Source: Parvularculaceae bacterium (GTDB lineage: Bacteria > Pseudomonadota > Alphaproteobacteria > Caulobacterales > Parvularculaceae). From it: a stretch of DNA of 64,000 nt. The notes below the pieces were generated by a model. It was given only the letters and a program-made list of their open reading frames with translations, searched no databases and was not told the DNA's origin. Shown in pieces: positions 37,170 through 45,569 of the stretch (position 1 is its first letter; each line of letters starts with the position of its first letter). A program made the position numbers and the translations under genes. The stretch is taken from contig JANQSJ010000011.1 in assembly GCA_028284065.1 (NCBI GenBank), positions 248,001-312,000 on the forward strand, in the 5' to 3' direction.

Positions 37170-38237
37170 TTACGGCAATGACAGTTCGTCCGCGGCGAGC
37201 GGCTCGAAATAAGCCGCGATCGCCGCGTCGTCGACGCCCTCAAGCTTCAGCGGCGACCAGGTCGGCGTCTTGTCTTTATCGATGAGCTGGGCGCGCACGC
37301 CTTCGAAGAAGTCGTGGCCCGCAAGCACCCGCCGGACCATGCGAAACTCCATGCGCATGACGTCGTCGAAGTCGAGGCCATGGCCGCGTTTCATCTGCTC
37401 AAAGGTGAGCTTCAACGATGTCGGGGACATGCGCGAGAGCGTCTTCAGCGTCGTCGCGGCGAACTCGCCGCCTCGCGCTTCGAGCCCGGAGATCAGGTCC
37501 TCAAGACGCTCATGACCCTGAAAGGTTTCGGCGATGGCGGGGCGGATGTCATTCAGGGTGGCGTCGCCCGGGTCGCCGGCAAACTGGTCAAGCGTCTCCT
37601 CAATCTCCGAATGCGGATGGCCGCCAAGGGGCAGGTCCATGAGCGCTTTCTCCAGCGCCGTACGCTCAGGCGTCGGCACGTAATGGGTCGCAACGCCGGC
37701 CGCCATGCAGTCGGCCGCTCCGGCCCGCTCGCCCGTCAGCGCGTAATATAGACCGAGCCCGTCGCGCAAACGCGGCATGAAATAGCCGCCGCCGACGTCA
37801 GGAAAGAGACCAATGCCTGTCTCCGGCATCGCGAAGAGAGTCTTGTCGCCAGCGACGCGGAAATCTCCGTGGACGGATATCCCGACGCCCCCGCCCATGA
37901 CGACGCCGTCAATAAGCGCGACGCACGGCTTCGGAAAATGATGCAGAGCGGCGTTGTTGCGATACTCCTCGCGGAAAAACTCAGCCGCCGCATCTGCGTC
38001 CCGCCGCGCCGTCTCTACGACCCAGCGCACGTCGCCGCCTGCGCAGAAGGCGCGATCGCCTGCGCCCCTTACGAGCACGGCCTTCACCGACGGCTGGCCA
38101 TCCCATTGGGCCAGATGAGCGTGAAACGCCTTGACCATATCGAGCGTCAACGCATTCAGCGCCTGCGGGCGATTTAGGGTGATGACGCCCCAGTGGCCGA
38201 TCTTTTCGAACAGAATCTCGTCGGTCGTCTCGCCCAT
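37170..38237 (-). CDS. 3-hydroxyisobutyryl-CoA hydrolase (enoyl-CoA hydratase/isomerase family)
   Basis: Crotonase-fold thioesterase releasing 3-hydroxyisobutyrate from its CoA ester in valine catabolism. 355 residues, longer than hydratases, as for HIBCH. Seen: ITLNRPQALNALTLDMV, FCAGGDVRWVVE (oxyanion hole), MGGGVGISVHGDFRVA, and PETGIGLFPDVGGGYFMPRL with Glu139 and Asp147, the residues that distinguish the hydrolase from hydratases. ATG 38237 has GAGGAGG upstream; the 50-codon upstream extension is discarded. Neighbours are mmsB and, beyond a sorted surface protein, isobutyryl-CoA dehydrogenase. Confidence 0.93.
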   Translation of the reverse strand: MGETTDEILFEKIGHWGVITLNRPQALNALTLDMVKAFHAHLAQWDGQPSVKAVLVRGAGDRAFCAGGDVRWVVETARRDADAAAEFFREEYRNNAALHHFPKPCVALIDGVVMGGGVGISVHGDFRVAGDKTLFAMPETGIGLFPDVGGGYFMPRLRDGLGLYYALTGERAGAADCMAAGVATHYVPTPERTALEKALMDLPLGGHPHSEIEETLDQFAGDPGDATLNDIRPAIAETFQGHERLEDLISGLEARGGEFAATTLKTLSRMSPTSLKLTFEQMKRGHGLDFDDVMRMEFRMVRRVLAGHDFFEGVRAQLIDKDKTPTWSPLKLEGVDDAAIAAYFEPLAADELSLP

Positions 38238-38350
38238 GCATCCTCCTCGCCCGCGTCGTCGGACCTCGCATTTCAGGTTGATAATTGAAGCGCGCGGGCG
38301 CGGTCCAGAGCCGACCGCACCCTCCCGACCCCGTAACTGGCGACAAAAAA

Positions 38351-38376
38351 AGAAGCTCCCGCGAAAGGGAGCTTCT
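38351..38376 (-). terminator. Rho-independent terminator after the VPLPA-CTERM gene
   Basis: AGAAGCTCCC and GGGAGCTTCT form a perfect 10-bp stem with a 6-base GCGAAA loop. On the minus strand the stem is followed by seven U residues (A-run at 38345-38351). It lies 56 bp after the stop of the sorted surface protein gene, so that gene is transcribed as its own unit, separate from the valine genes downstream. Confidence 0.9.
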
Positions 38377-38431
38377 CTCGAAACCAAAACTGAGTGGCTT
38401 GGCGCGGCGTGCGCCGGACCGCTGACGCTGA

Positions 38432-39070
38432 TTAGCTGGCGTCGCGGCGGCGGCGCGAAAGGCCGCCGAGGCCGGCGATGCCCGCAAGCATCAGCGGCAG
38501 CGCGCCCGGAACGGGAACCTCGGACGCTGTGATGACGCGGATCCAGTCGCCGGGCTCGGTCACACGCATGTTGACGGTGAGCTGGTTGCCACTGACCGAA
38601 TACGAGTCAGCGCCCTCAAAGCCGCGATTGCCAAATGCGCTTGGATAGGTCGTGCCGATTGCGCCGAGGACAGCAGTCGACGCAGCTTCAAGCGTGCCGC
38701 CGACATCCGACATCACGCCAAGGATCGTGCCGGAAAACGACCAGACGACGCCGTTGTGTGTGACGGCAGGGCTATTGCCCGCCGTGTTCAGGAAGATCAT
38801 GTGGCTGTCGACACGCGTTCCCGCCGCGACTGACCCACCGTCAACATTGATCGACGAGCCGAGCAGAACGTTCTGGCGCTCATTAAAACCCTGTTGCCCC
38901 AGGTTTTCAGCTCCCGGCGCATCGTCGATGATGCTGGGTGGCGCAGAAATCTCAACCGCCGCTGCGCCGGCCGAGCTATTTGGCCCCGCAACTCCGATGA
39001 TGGCCGCATGCGAGGCGGTGGCGGAAAGGGCGAACGCGGCCGAAAAGCCGAAAATGGGAGAGAGCTTCAT
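38432..39070 (-). CDS. VPLPA/PEP-CTERM-type sorted extracellular protein
   Basis: 212-residue exported protein with an N-terminal signal (FGFSAAFALSATASHA) and a C-terminal sorting tail: VPVPGALPLMLAGIAGLGGL followed by RRRR. This motif-membrane segment-basic cluster is the exosortase-type VPxPA/PEP-CTERM signal. The mature part is Gly/Ser/Ala-rich and beta-like, typical of exopolysaccharide-associated proteins of this class; no enzyme motif. A strong terminator follows. No exosortase is encoded in the window, so the processing enzyme must lie elsewhere. It interrupts the valine catabolism genes. Confidence 0.85.
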   Translation of the reverse strand: MKLSPIFGFSAAFALSATASHAAIIGVAGPNSSAGAAAVEISAPPSIIDDAPGAENLGQQGFNERQNVLLGSSINVDGGSVAAGTRVDSHMIFLNTAGNSPAVTHNGVVWSFSGTILGVMSDVGGTLEAASTAVLGAIGTTYPSAFGNRGFEGADSYSVSGNQLTVNMRVTEPGDWIRVITASEVPVPGALPLMLAGIAGLGGLSRRRRDAS

Positions 39071-39151
39071 GAGGGACCCCTGTTACTGGCGCTGTTGTCG
39101 CCCGTTTAACAAAGATCTGTCCGGCGTCGACGAAAACTCTCAGAAAATCTC

Positions 39152-39168
39152 AAATCTATTGTAGATTT
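39152..39168. promoter_or_regulatory. short perfect dyad upstream of the sorted surface protein gene
   Basis: AAATCTA and TAGATTT are exact inverted arms with a 3-base spacer, in an AT-rich stretch 82-98 bp upstream of the VPLPA-CTERM start. The placement fits an operator for a dimeric regulator. With 7-bp arms this could be chance, though the surrounding 240 bp is notably AT-rich for this genome. Confidence 0.3.
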
Positions 39169-39311
39169 CGCCGAAGGTGTGGCCGGGAAAATCCTTAATT
39201 CTATTGATTGGCGAATATGCCAAGGGCGCAGTCGCGCTTTGGGTGCGGAGCGATTTGCAAAAGAAGTTCTTTGCATCCGCAAAATCTAACCGAAGTACGT
39301 CCGATCGCGCC

Positions 39312-40460
39312 TCAGGCCTGATACTCCCGCAGCATATCCCGCGCGACGATGACGCGCATAATTTCATTTGCGCCTTCGAGAATCTGGTGAACTCGGACGT
39401 CGCGCATCATGCGCTCCAGCGGGTAATCCCGCAGATAGCCGTAGCCGCCATGGAGCTGCAGCGCGTCGTTGACGACGTCGAAACCGGCATCCGTAACGAA
39501 CCGCTTCGCCATAGCGCACGCACGCGTGGCGTCAGGCGTCTTTCGGTCGAGCTTCCAGGCGGCCTGGTAAAGAAGGACGCGCGCCGCCTCCAACTCCGTC
39601 GCCATGTCGGCAAGCTTGAACTGCACCGCCTGCTGATCGTTGAGCCGCTTACCGAAGGCGCGCCGTTCATTGGTGTAGTCGAGCGCGCAGCGCAGCGCCG
39701 CCGAAGCCGTGCCAAGCGAACACGCCGCGATATTCAGACGCCCGCCGTCAAGGCCCATCATGGCGAACTTGAACCCCTCGCCCTCTTCGCCGAGCCGGTT
39801 CGCGACCGGCACGCGGCAATCCTCGAAATTGACGATGCGGGTCGGCTGGGAGTTCCAGCCCATCTTGCGCTCATTCGCTCCGAAGGACAGGCCAGGCGTA
39901 TCCTTCTCCACAAGGACGGTCGAGATCCCGCGCGGGCCGCCTTCGCCCGTCCGCACCATGACGATATAAATATCGGAGACCCCAGCGCCTGAAATGAACG
40001 CCTTGGCGCCATTGAGAACATAGTGATCGCCTTCGCGCACGGCCTTCGTTTTGAGCGCCGCCGCGTCGGAGCCAGAGCCGGGTTCCGTAAGGCAGTAGCT
40101 CGCAATGAGCTCCATGGACGCAAGTCGCGGGCAATAGGCGGCGCGCAAATCCTCAGAGCCGAACCGGTCGATCATCCAGCAGCACATGTTATGGATTGAG
40201 ATATAGGCGGCGGTCGACGTGCAGCCGGCGGACAGCGCCTCGAATATCAACGCCGCATCGAGCCGTCCAAGGCCGGCGCCGCCGACATCCTCGCGCGTGT
40301 AGATGGCCGCGAGGCCCAGCTCGGCTGACTTTCGGATGACGTCGACTGGAAAGTGCTTTTCCTCATCCCAGCGCTCCGCGTTCGGCTTCAGCTCTTCGTC
40401 GGCGAAACGCTGCGCCATCTCCTGGATCGCGAGCTGTTCGTCGCTCAGGGCGAAATCCAT
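39312..40460 (-). CDS. acyl-CoA dehydrogenase, probably isobutyryl-CoA dehydrogenase
   Basis: FAD-dependent dehydrogenase of 382 residues. Seen: MDFALSDEQLAIQEMAQRFA at the N-terminus, YCLTEPGSGSDAAALKT (flavin region), MGWNSQPTRIVNFEDCRVP, and the C-terminal LHGGYGYLRDYPLERMMRD followed by HQILEGANEIMR with the catalytic Glu362. The position of the catalytic base and the LEGANEIMR motif fit the short-chain/isobutyryl-CoA branch. The gene order supports isobutyryl-CoA: HIBYL-CoA hydrolase, mmsB and mmsA are in the same strand block. ATG 40460 has GGAGG upstream; a TTG before it is not used. Confidence 0.92.
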   Translation of the reverse strand: MDFALSDEQLAIQEMAQRFADEELKPNAERWDEEKHFPVDVIRKSAELGLAAIYTREDVGGAGLGRLDAALIFEALSAGCTSTAAYISIHNMCCWMIDRFGSEDLRAAYCPRLASMELIASYCLTEPGSGSDAAALKTKAVREGDHYVLNGAKAFISGAGVSDIYIVMVRTGEGGPRGISTVLVEKDTPGLSFGANERKMGWNSQPTRIVNFEDCRVPVANRLGEEGEGFKFAMMGLDGGRLNIAACSLGTASAALRCALDYTNERRAFGKRLNDQQAVQFKLADMATELEAARVLLYQAAWKLDRKTPDATRACAMAKRFVTDAGFDVVNDALQLHGGYGYLRDYPLERMMRDVRVHQILEGANEIMRVIVARDMLREYQA

Positions 40461-40486
40461 CGTTTCCTCCAATCGCGCTCGATTAT

Positions 40487-41233
40487 CTATGGCGCGCGCT
40501 GATCGTTCCGCTCCGCGACGTTCGCGATGGGCCCGCCAGCGGGCGCCTTGCTCGGCGCAACGGGCTCATCCAGCGTGTCGTCGTCTTCATGGCCTTCCAG
40601 CGGATTGCCTTCAAACCCCGGCATGTCCGGCAGCGGATGGTCACGCTCCTCCGTCATCGGCGTCATCGGCCCGTGCTGGTCCTTGCGGTGGTTCCACCAG
40701 CGAAACAAAATATAGCCGCCGAGCAAGCTCGCCGCGATGACCGGCAGCCAGTACTTCGCCTGCTCGCCGGCGACGAGGCCCACCGTGTGAAAGAGCGCGA
40801 AACTCACCGAGACATAGGTAAAGGCGGTAAGGACGACCAGGGCGCAGAACTTCGGATAAGGAATTTTGAAAAAACCGCAGGCGACATAGGTCGGGATGCG
40901 CGTTCCGGGCACGAAGCGCGCCATGTAGAGCGTCTTGCCGAGCTCATTGCGCACGAGATCGCCGGCGACGGAGACGCCCTTTTTTTCGGCGAATTTGTGC
41001 GCCCATTCGTGGCTGCGTCCAAAATAGCCGAGCCAGTACTTCCAGACGTCGCTGGCCGTCAGGCCCGCAAGGATGACCAGAAACAGAACAGCGGTGGGGC
41101 CGGCGCCGGTGAGCGACGCGGTGGCGGCGGCGACGACCGCGACATCCTCCTGCACGAAAGGCAGTGCGAACAGGCCCGCATAAAGCGCCAACCCGCTCAT
41201 CATCATCACCGCTTCGCCGTCCAATCCGAACAC
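40487..41233 (-). CDS. DedA family membrane protein (first of a tandem pair, larger)
   Basis: 248-residue SNARE-associated/DedA family inner-membrane protein. These act as flippases or in proton-motive homeostasis, with no settled single role. Seen: hydrophobic ALYAGLFALPFVQEDVAVVA, LFLVILAGLTASDVWKYWLG (the D-x-x-x-Y/W element), ARFVPGTRIPTYVACGFF with the conserved Arg and Gly, a last TM pair, then a ~55-residue acidic cytoplasmic tail. Its GTG start overlaps the paralogous gene's stop by one base (TAGTG). It lacks the tail-free layout of its partner. Confidence 0.86.
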   Translation of the reverse strand: MFGLDGEAVMMMSGLALYAGLFALPFVQEDVAVVAAATASLTGAGPTAVLFLVILAGLTASDVWKYWLGYFGRSHEWAHKFAEKKGVSVAGDLVRNELGKTLYMARFVPGTRIPTYVACGFFKIPYPKFCALVVLTAFTYVSVSFALFHTVGLVAGEQAKYWLPVIAASLLGGYILFRWWNHRKDQHGPMTPMTEERDHPLPDMPGFEGNPLEGHEDDDTLDEPVAPSKAPAGGPIANVAERNDQRAP

Positions 41234-41805
41234 TAGGCGTTCCGCCTTCCCAGTATCGCGCGCGCCGCAAGCGCAATCGCCAGCGCCGCAAATGCGCCGA
41301 CCGGCAGCCAGGTTCTGGCGCTTTCCCCAAGCGCCGCGCCAAGGGCGTGAAACAAGCCGAATACGATCCCGACGTAAAGCGCCGCGCTCGCCGCAACCCA
41401 GAAGGCGAACCGCGGCCAGGAGGCGCCGAAGTACCCCGCCGCAACATAAAGCGCGATCCGCGCTCCCGGCAAAAACCGCGCCGTCGCGATCGCCGCGCCT
41501 AGCCGCTTGTCGACAAGCTCCTTCGCGCGTTCAACGGCGGGCTTTGCGGCGAACCGCCGCGCCCATTCACGGTTCTGCGCGAAGCGGCCAACCCAGAATT
41601 TCCACAGGTCGCTGGCGATAAGGCCGGACACGGTCAGAAGCAGAAGGATCGCCGGCGCGCCCATGCCCCCGAGCGACAGTGACGCCGCGCCGATGACGCC
41701 CGCGTCTTCCTGCACGAACGGCGCAACAAAAACGCAGGCGTAAACAGCCCACATATTGGAGGCCATCAGATCATGAAGCGCGGAGAACGCGTCCGCCGGG
41801 TCCAT
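41233..41805 (-). CDS. DedA family membrane protein (second of a tandem pair, short)
   Basis: 190-residue DedA family protein. Seen: AVYACVFVAPFVQEDAGVIG, LLLTVSGLIASDLWKFWVGR and ARFLPGARIALYVAAGYFGA, each aligned with the matching segments of the neighbouring paralogue. Strong AGGAGG-like ribosome site before the ATG. Upstream of, and translationally coupled to, the larger DedA gene, which suggests a heteromer or duplicated role. Function of neither can be stated from sequence. Confidence 0.86.
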   Translation of the reverse strand: MDPADAFSALHDLMASNMWAVYACVFVAPFVQEDAGVIGAASLSLGGMGAPAILLLLTVSGLIASDLWKFWVGRFAQNREWARRFAAKPAVERAKELVDKRLGAAIATARFLPGARIALYVAAGYFGASWPRFAFWVAASAALYVGIVFGLFHALGAALGESARTWLPVGAFAALAIALAARAILGRRNA

Positions 41806-41840
41806 TCGCGCCCCTCCTGTCTGGCCTCATCCGCCCGATT

Positions 41841-42293
41841 TCAGTCAGCGCCGTCTTTTTGCGCCTTCTCAAACGCCCGAGCGCCAGCCTCAATCTCGCC
41901 AGGCGTCAGATCGACCGTATGCGTGCCGATCCACCAGACATTCCCCTGCGGGTCACGAACGCCGCCGTCCCGCGCGCCGTAGAAACGATCGCCCGGCGGC
42001 ATGAACGGCGTGGCCCCTTCCTTTAGCGCCTTTTCGTAGGTCGCATCGGCGTCCGGGACGTAGACATACAAAAAGGGCGTGAAGCCCATTCCGTCTGCGT
42101 CCTCGGCGATGAGGATCGTGACGTCGCCAATGCGAATCTCGGCGTTCCATAATGCGCCGGTCTCGCGGTAAAGGCGCGCGCCCTCCTCTTCCGCGCCGAA
42201 TACCTCCCTCGCGAAATCGATGGTCTTCTCCGCGTCGCGGCAATAGATCATGGGGCAGACGGTCGACCGCCCCGGCGCCTTCCAGTTTGTCAT
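41841..42293 (-). CDS. VOC family protein, PhnB-like
   Basis: 150-residue vicinal-oxygen-chelate fold protein of the PhnB/glyoxalase-like kind. Seen: STVCPMIYCRDAEKTIDFAR at the N-terminus, EIRIGDVTILIAEDADGMG and FLYVYVPDADATYEKALKEG, then FYGARDGGVRDPQGNVWWIG, a typical second half. The metal ligands are incomplete for a glyoxalase I, so a binding or unknown enzymatic role is equally possible. Unrelated to the valine genes by sequence. Confidence 0.8.
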   Translation of the reverse strand: MTNWKAPGRSTVCPMIYCRDAEKTIDFAREVFGAEEEGARLYRETGALWNAEIRIGDVTILIAEDADGMGFTPFLYVYVPDADATYEKALKEGATPFMPPGDRFYGARDGGVRDPQGNVWWIGTHTVDLTPGEIEAGARAFEKAQKDGAD

Positions 42294-42305
42294 TCCACCC
42301 CCGCT

Positions 42306-42800
42306 TTAAAGCGCATTGAAACGGCCAAGCAGCCATATCAGCCACTTGCGATAGCCTTCCATTTCGAAGTCGGCGTCGCAGGCGGCGACGACGAAGGCGC
42401 GGGCCGGCTCTTCGTCTCTGGTTTCCGCAAGCAGCTTGGTTAGTTCGGCGGAGATCTCCTCGCGTCGACCGGCCCATTCCTCGATCATCGTCTTCACCGC
42501 AGGCTCTAGGCCGCCGGCCTGTTCGATCGCATGGGCGTTCAGATAGCCGCCAAGCATCGCGAACGTCGATGGGTAGGCGGATTTTAGCGCAGCGGTGGCG
42601 TTTTCGAACTCTTTCAGCGCGCTCGCGGCGGCGGCGCCCGGCTTGTCATCAGCCACCTCCTCCGCGACGCCGTCGATGACAGGGCCGGACGGCGGACGCT
42701 CGACCCGGCGGCCGCCAATATTGCCGCGCCACGCGCTCCAGATGTTCATGGCGAGAAGCCCGAGAACGCCTATCACGAGAAGCTGGAGGAGGAAGGCCAT
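42306..42800 (-). CDS. membrane-anchored protein of unknown function
   Basis: 164-residue protein with one N-terminal membrane span (FLLQLLVIGVLGLLAMNIWS) and a soluble, largely helical, acidic rest. No domain I recognise. The ATG at 42800 overlaps the stop of the upstream VOC gene by one base (TGATG) and has GGAG upstream; a TTG three bases earlier is not used. It lies between two VOC family genes and is probably cotranscribed with both. Confidence 0.72.
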   Translation of the reverse strand: MAFLLQLLVIGVLGLLAMNIWSAWRGNIGGRRVERPPSGPVIDGVAEEVADDKPGAAAASALKEFENATAALKSAYPSTFAMLGGYLNAHAIEQAGGLEPAVKTMIEEWAGRREEISAELTKLLAETRDEEPARAFVVAACDADFEMEGYRKWLIWLLGRFNAL

Positions 42801-43165
42801 CAAGACGCTCCTTCGGTTTGATAAAATACAATTCGATTACTGAAGTTGTCTCTCACGGTCATTTCGTCGAGACCCCAAGGCATGCGCTCCACGCCGGGGC
42901 GCGCGTACTTGTAAGACTTCGCCATAAGCTCAGCGTGATAGGCGCGCACGTCCTCCACCTCAATGCGAATCGCCGCGCCCGGCGTCGCGTCGCCTGAATG
43001 CTCGGAAAGATGCAGCACGCACTCGCCGCGTCGGACCTCCATATAGAGCGGCGCCGCCGCGTCGAAACGATGTTCGAAGACCACATCAAAGTCGAGATAG
43101 TCGAGGTAGAATTCTCGCGCCTTCGCCTCGTCGAAAATGCGTAAAATCGGGATTGGCGGCTTCAT
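42800..43165 (-). CDS. VOC family protein, bleomycin-resistance/glyoxalase-like
   Basis: 121-residue single-domain VOC protein. Seen: PILRIFDEAKAREFYLDYLD at the start, EVRRGECVLHLSEHSGD in the middle, IRIEVEDVRAYHAELMAKS and DNFSNRIVFYQ at the end. The arrangement of two beta-alpha-beta-beta-beta modules fits a homodimeric VOC protein. Possible drug-binding or aldehyde function; no data. It starts 10 bp after the mmsA stop, on the same strand. Confidence 0.82.
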   Translation of the reverse strand: MKPPIPILRIFDEAKAREFYLDYLDFDVVFEHRFDAAAPLYMEVRRGECVLHLSEHSGDATPGAAIRIEVEDVRAYHAELMAKSYKYARPGVERMPWGLDEMTVRDNFSNRIVFYQTEGAS

Positions 43166-43175
43166 GCGACGCCCC

Positions 43176-44678
43176 TTACTTCATCGTCGGGATGACAAAC
43201 TCCGATCCCTGAACGTCCTCCGGCCAGCGCTGGGTGATCGTCTTGATCTTTGTGAAGAACCTAACGCCCTCCGGTCCGTGCTGATTGACGTCGCCGAAGC
43301 CGGAGCGCTTCCAGCCGCCGAACGTATGGTATGCGATCGGAACCGGGATCGGCACATTGACGCCCACCATGCCCACATTGACGCGGGCGGCGAACTCGCG
43401 CGCAGCGGCGCCGTTGCGGGTGAAGATGGCGACGCCGTTGCCGTATTGATGCTTTGACGGCAGCGCAACGGCCTCCTCGAAATCCTTCGCGCGGGCGATT
43501 TGAAGCACCGGCCCGAAAATCTCTTCCTGATACGACTTATGCTCCGGCTGCGCCTTGTCGAGGAGCGTGCCGCCCATGAAGAAGCCGTTTTCGTATCCCT
43601 GAAGCGAGAAGTCGCGGCCGTCGACGATGATCTCCTGGCCTTCCTCCACCGCCGTATCGATCCAATTGCGCACGCGGTCGCGGTGGGCGGCAGTGACGAG
43701 CGGCCCGAGATCAGCGTCGTCTGCCGTTGACGGGCCAATGCGAAGGCTCTCCACCCGTGGGCGGAGCATTTCGATAAGCGTTTCGGCGGTCGCATCGCCC
43801 ACCGGCACGGCGACGGGCGTCGCCATGCAGCGCTCGCCGGCGGAGCCGTAGGCAGAGCCGATAAGCTGGTTGACGACGCTCTCCATGTCGGCGTCGGGGA
43901 GGATCACCATGTGGTTTTTGGCGCCGCCGAAGGCCTGCACGCGGGTGTGATGTCTCGCGCCTTCCGCATAAATGTAGTGCGCAATGTCGGAAGACCCGAC
44001 AAAGGAGATCGCCTTGACCCGCGGGTCCTCGATGAGGACGTCGACGGCCTCTTTGTCGCCATTGACGACATTGAGGACGCCCGCCGGGGCGCCCGCCTCC
44101 ATCATCAGCTCGCCGAGCCGCAATGGACAGGACGGATCTTTCTCAGATGGTTTGTTTACGAACGTATTGCCGCAGGCGATGGCGACGGAGAACATCCACA
44201 TGGGAATCATCGCCGGGAAGTTGAACGGCGTGATCCCGGCGACGACGCCAAGCGGCTGGCGCATGGAGTAGACATCGATGCCAGTCCCGGCGCTTTCAGT
44301 GTACTCGCCTTTTTGAAGGTGCGGGATGCCGCAGGCGAACTCGACGACCTCAAGGCCGCGCTGAACGTCTCCGCGCGCGTCCGGCAGCGTTTTACCGTGC
44401 TCGGAGGAAATCATTCGCGCCAGGTTGTCGATGTCTTTTTCGACAAGCTCCTTGAACTTAAAAAGAACCCGCGCGCGCCGCTGCGGATTGATCGACGCCC
44501 ATTCGGGAAAAGCGCGGTCCGCCGCCGAGATGGCGCCTGCCATTTCCTCGCGCGTCGCCAAGGCGACATGGCCCTGCGTTTCGCCCGTGGTCGGATTGAA
44601 TACGGGGCCTGTGCGCTTGCCGGCGCCCGCCACCCGTTCGCCATTGATGAAATGGCCGTACTCGCCCGATTGCGCCAT
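43176..44678 (-). CDS. mmsA: methylmalonate-semialdehyde dehydrogenase (acylating)
   Basis: CoA-dependent aldehyde dehydrogenase converting methylmalonate semialdehyde to propionyl-CoA, the end of valine and thymine breakdown. 500 residues. Seen: GPVFNPTTGETQGHVALAT, PLGVVAGITPFNFPAMIPMW, AFGGAKNHMVILPDAD (the MMSDH-specific AKNH), catalytic GERCMATPVAVPVG with Cys284, and IPVPIAYHTFGGWKRSGFGD. GAGGAGG precedes ATG 44678; the 21-codon upstream extension is dropped. It heads a run of minus-strand genes ending in the DedA pair. Confidence 0.96.
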   Translation of the reverse strand: MAQSGEYGHFINGERVAGAGKRTGPVFNPTTGETQGHVALATREEMAGAISAADRAFPEWASINPQRRARVLFKFKELVEKDIDNLARMISSEHGKTLPDARGDVQRGLEVVEFACGIPHLQKGEYTESAGTGIDVYSMRQPLGVVAGITPFNFPAMIPMWMFSVAIACGNTFVNKPSEKDPSCPLRLGELMMEAGAPAGVLNVVNGDKEAVDVLIEDPRVKAISFVGSSDIAHYIYAEGARHHTRVQAFGGAKNHMVILPDADMESVVNQLIGSAYGSAGERCMATPVAVPVGDATAETLIEMLRPRVESLRIGPSTADDADLGPLVTAAHRDRVRNWIDTAVEEGQEIIVDGRDFSLQGYENGFFMGGTLLDKAQPEHKSYQEEIFGPVLQIARAKDFEEAVALPSKHQYGNGVAIFTRNGAAAREFAARVNVGMVGVNVPIPVPIAYHTFGGWKRSGFGDVNQHGPEGVRFFTKIKTITQRWPEDVQGSEFVIPTMK

Positions 44679-44819
44679 GGCGCGCCTCCTCGCCTTTTGT
44701 CGATTTGGCGCGGAAACTAGTCCGCGGGGGCGAAAGGGCAAGCGCGGAACGCGGCGCGTTGTGAGCTAGATCGAATTGCTTGATGCGCCTCGGACGCAAA
44801 CGACTCCAGACGTTCGACT

Positions 44820-45350
44820 TCAGGCGCGGCCAGCGCCGTCAATGTCGAAACCGTCGTCGCCGTCGCTGAAGCCAACATCGGAGATTTCTTCCAGGCGGCC
44901 GGAGACGATGCCGGCGACCTGCGTGATCGTTTCGCCGTCTTCCGACAGCGGGGCCGTGACGCAGCGCACAAGAACGGCCGCGCCATCCTCCAGAACGAGC
45001 GTGTCCTCGCGCATATGCGGACCCTGCTCGGCGACTGCCGCATTGATGTCTTCAGCAGCTCGGTCGAGCACCGACACCGCCCAGTCGCCGCCCCCCGCGA
45101 GATAGACTTCGGCCAGTTCCGAAAGCCGGGGGCCAAGAAAGTCGAAATGCGGATATCCTTGGCTTTGGGCGAGATCGACCACATAGACCCAGTTCCAGTC
45201 GGAGCCGAGGTCGATCTCCCGCAATTCCCGCCAAGTCGGGTAAGCGCCCTTGGACGCGGCCGCCCAAGCGTTGACGAATCGTTGAATTCGGCGCCGGTCC
45301 TTGGCGGGCTGCGCGGCCCCTGCCGGGAACAGCTTGGTGACGTCAGGCAT
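44820..45350 (-). CDS. PAS-like (PAS_5) domain protein
   Basis: 176-residue soluble protein with the pattern of an alphaproteobacterial PAS_5-type domain. Seen: RIQRFVNAWAAASKGAYPTW, then WNWVYVVDLAQSQGYPHFDF and FLGPRLSELAEVYLAGGG, and a C-terminal ALLR-like strand set (VLEDGAAVLVRCVTAPLSED). No effector domain; a small sensor or adaptor is likely. The PAS_5 label is recognition by pattern, not certain. It starts the minus-strand side of a 219-bp region before a short membrane peptide gene. Confidence 0.65.
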   Translation of the reverse strand: MPDVTKLFPAGAAQPAKDRRRIQRFVNAWAAASKGAYPTWRELREIDLGSDWNWVYVVDLAQSQGYPHFDFLGPRLSELAEVYLAGGGDWAVSVLDRAAEDINAAVAEQGPHMREDTLVLEDGAAVLVRCVTAPLSEDGETITQVAGIVSGRLEEISDVGFSDGDDGFDIDGAGRA

Positions 45351-45569
45351 CGGATGGCCTCAGTTCTCGATTCTTTGGAAAATAGGGCAACATCGTAACC
45401 GCTAAGTTGACGTCGGACGCTGCGATCGGTCCGATCCGCCTTGCGTCCCGGCCATGTGATCGCCGCCGCGAGGGCGCGCGTAAAGAACATTAAGGTTGAT
45501 CAATCAATTTCGGGCGATTGAGTAGGGCGGGCCCGCCTCTCGATCGCCATTACCCATGGAGGCGCCGCG

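Noticed and set aside
38432-39070. An exosortase partner gene near the sorted protein
   Set aside because: No frame with exosortase features is present in the window.
44717-45490. 257-codon minus-strand frame overlapping the PAS-domain gene
   Set aside because: It is the PAS gene read in another frame with Arg/Ser-rich sequence; the PAS frame has the domain motifs.
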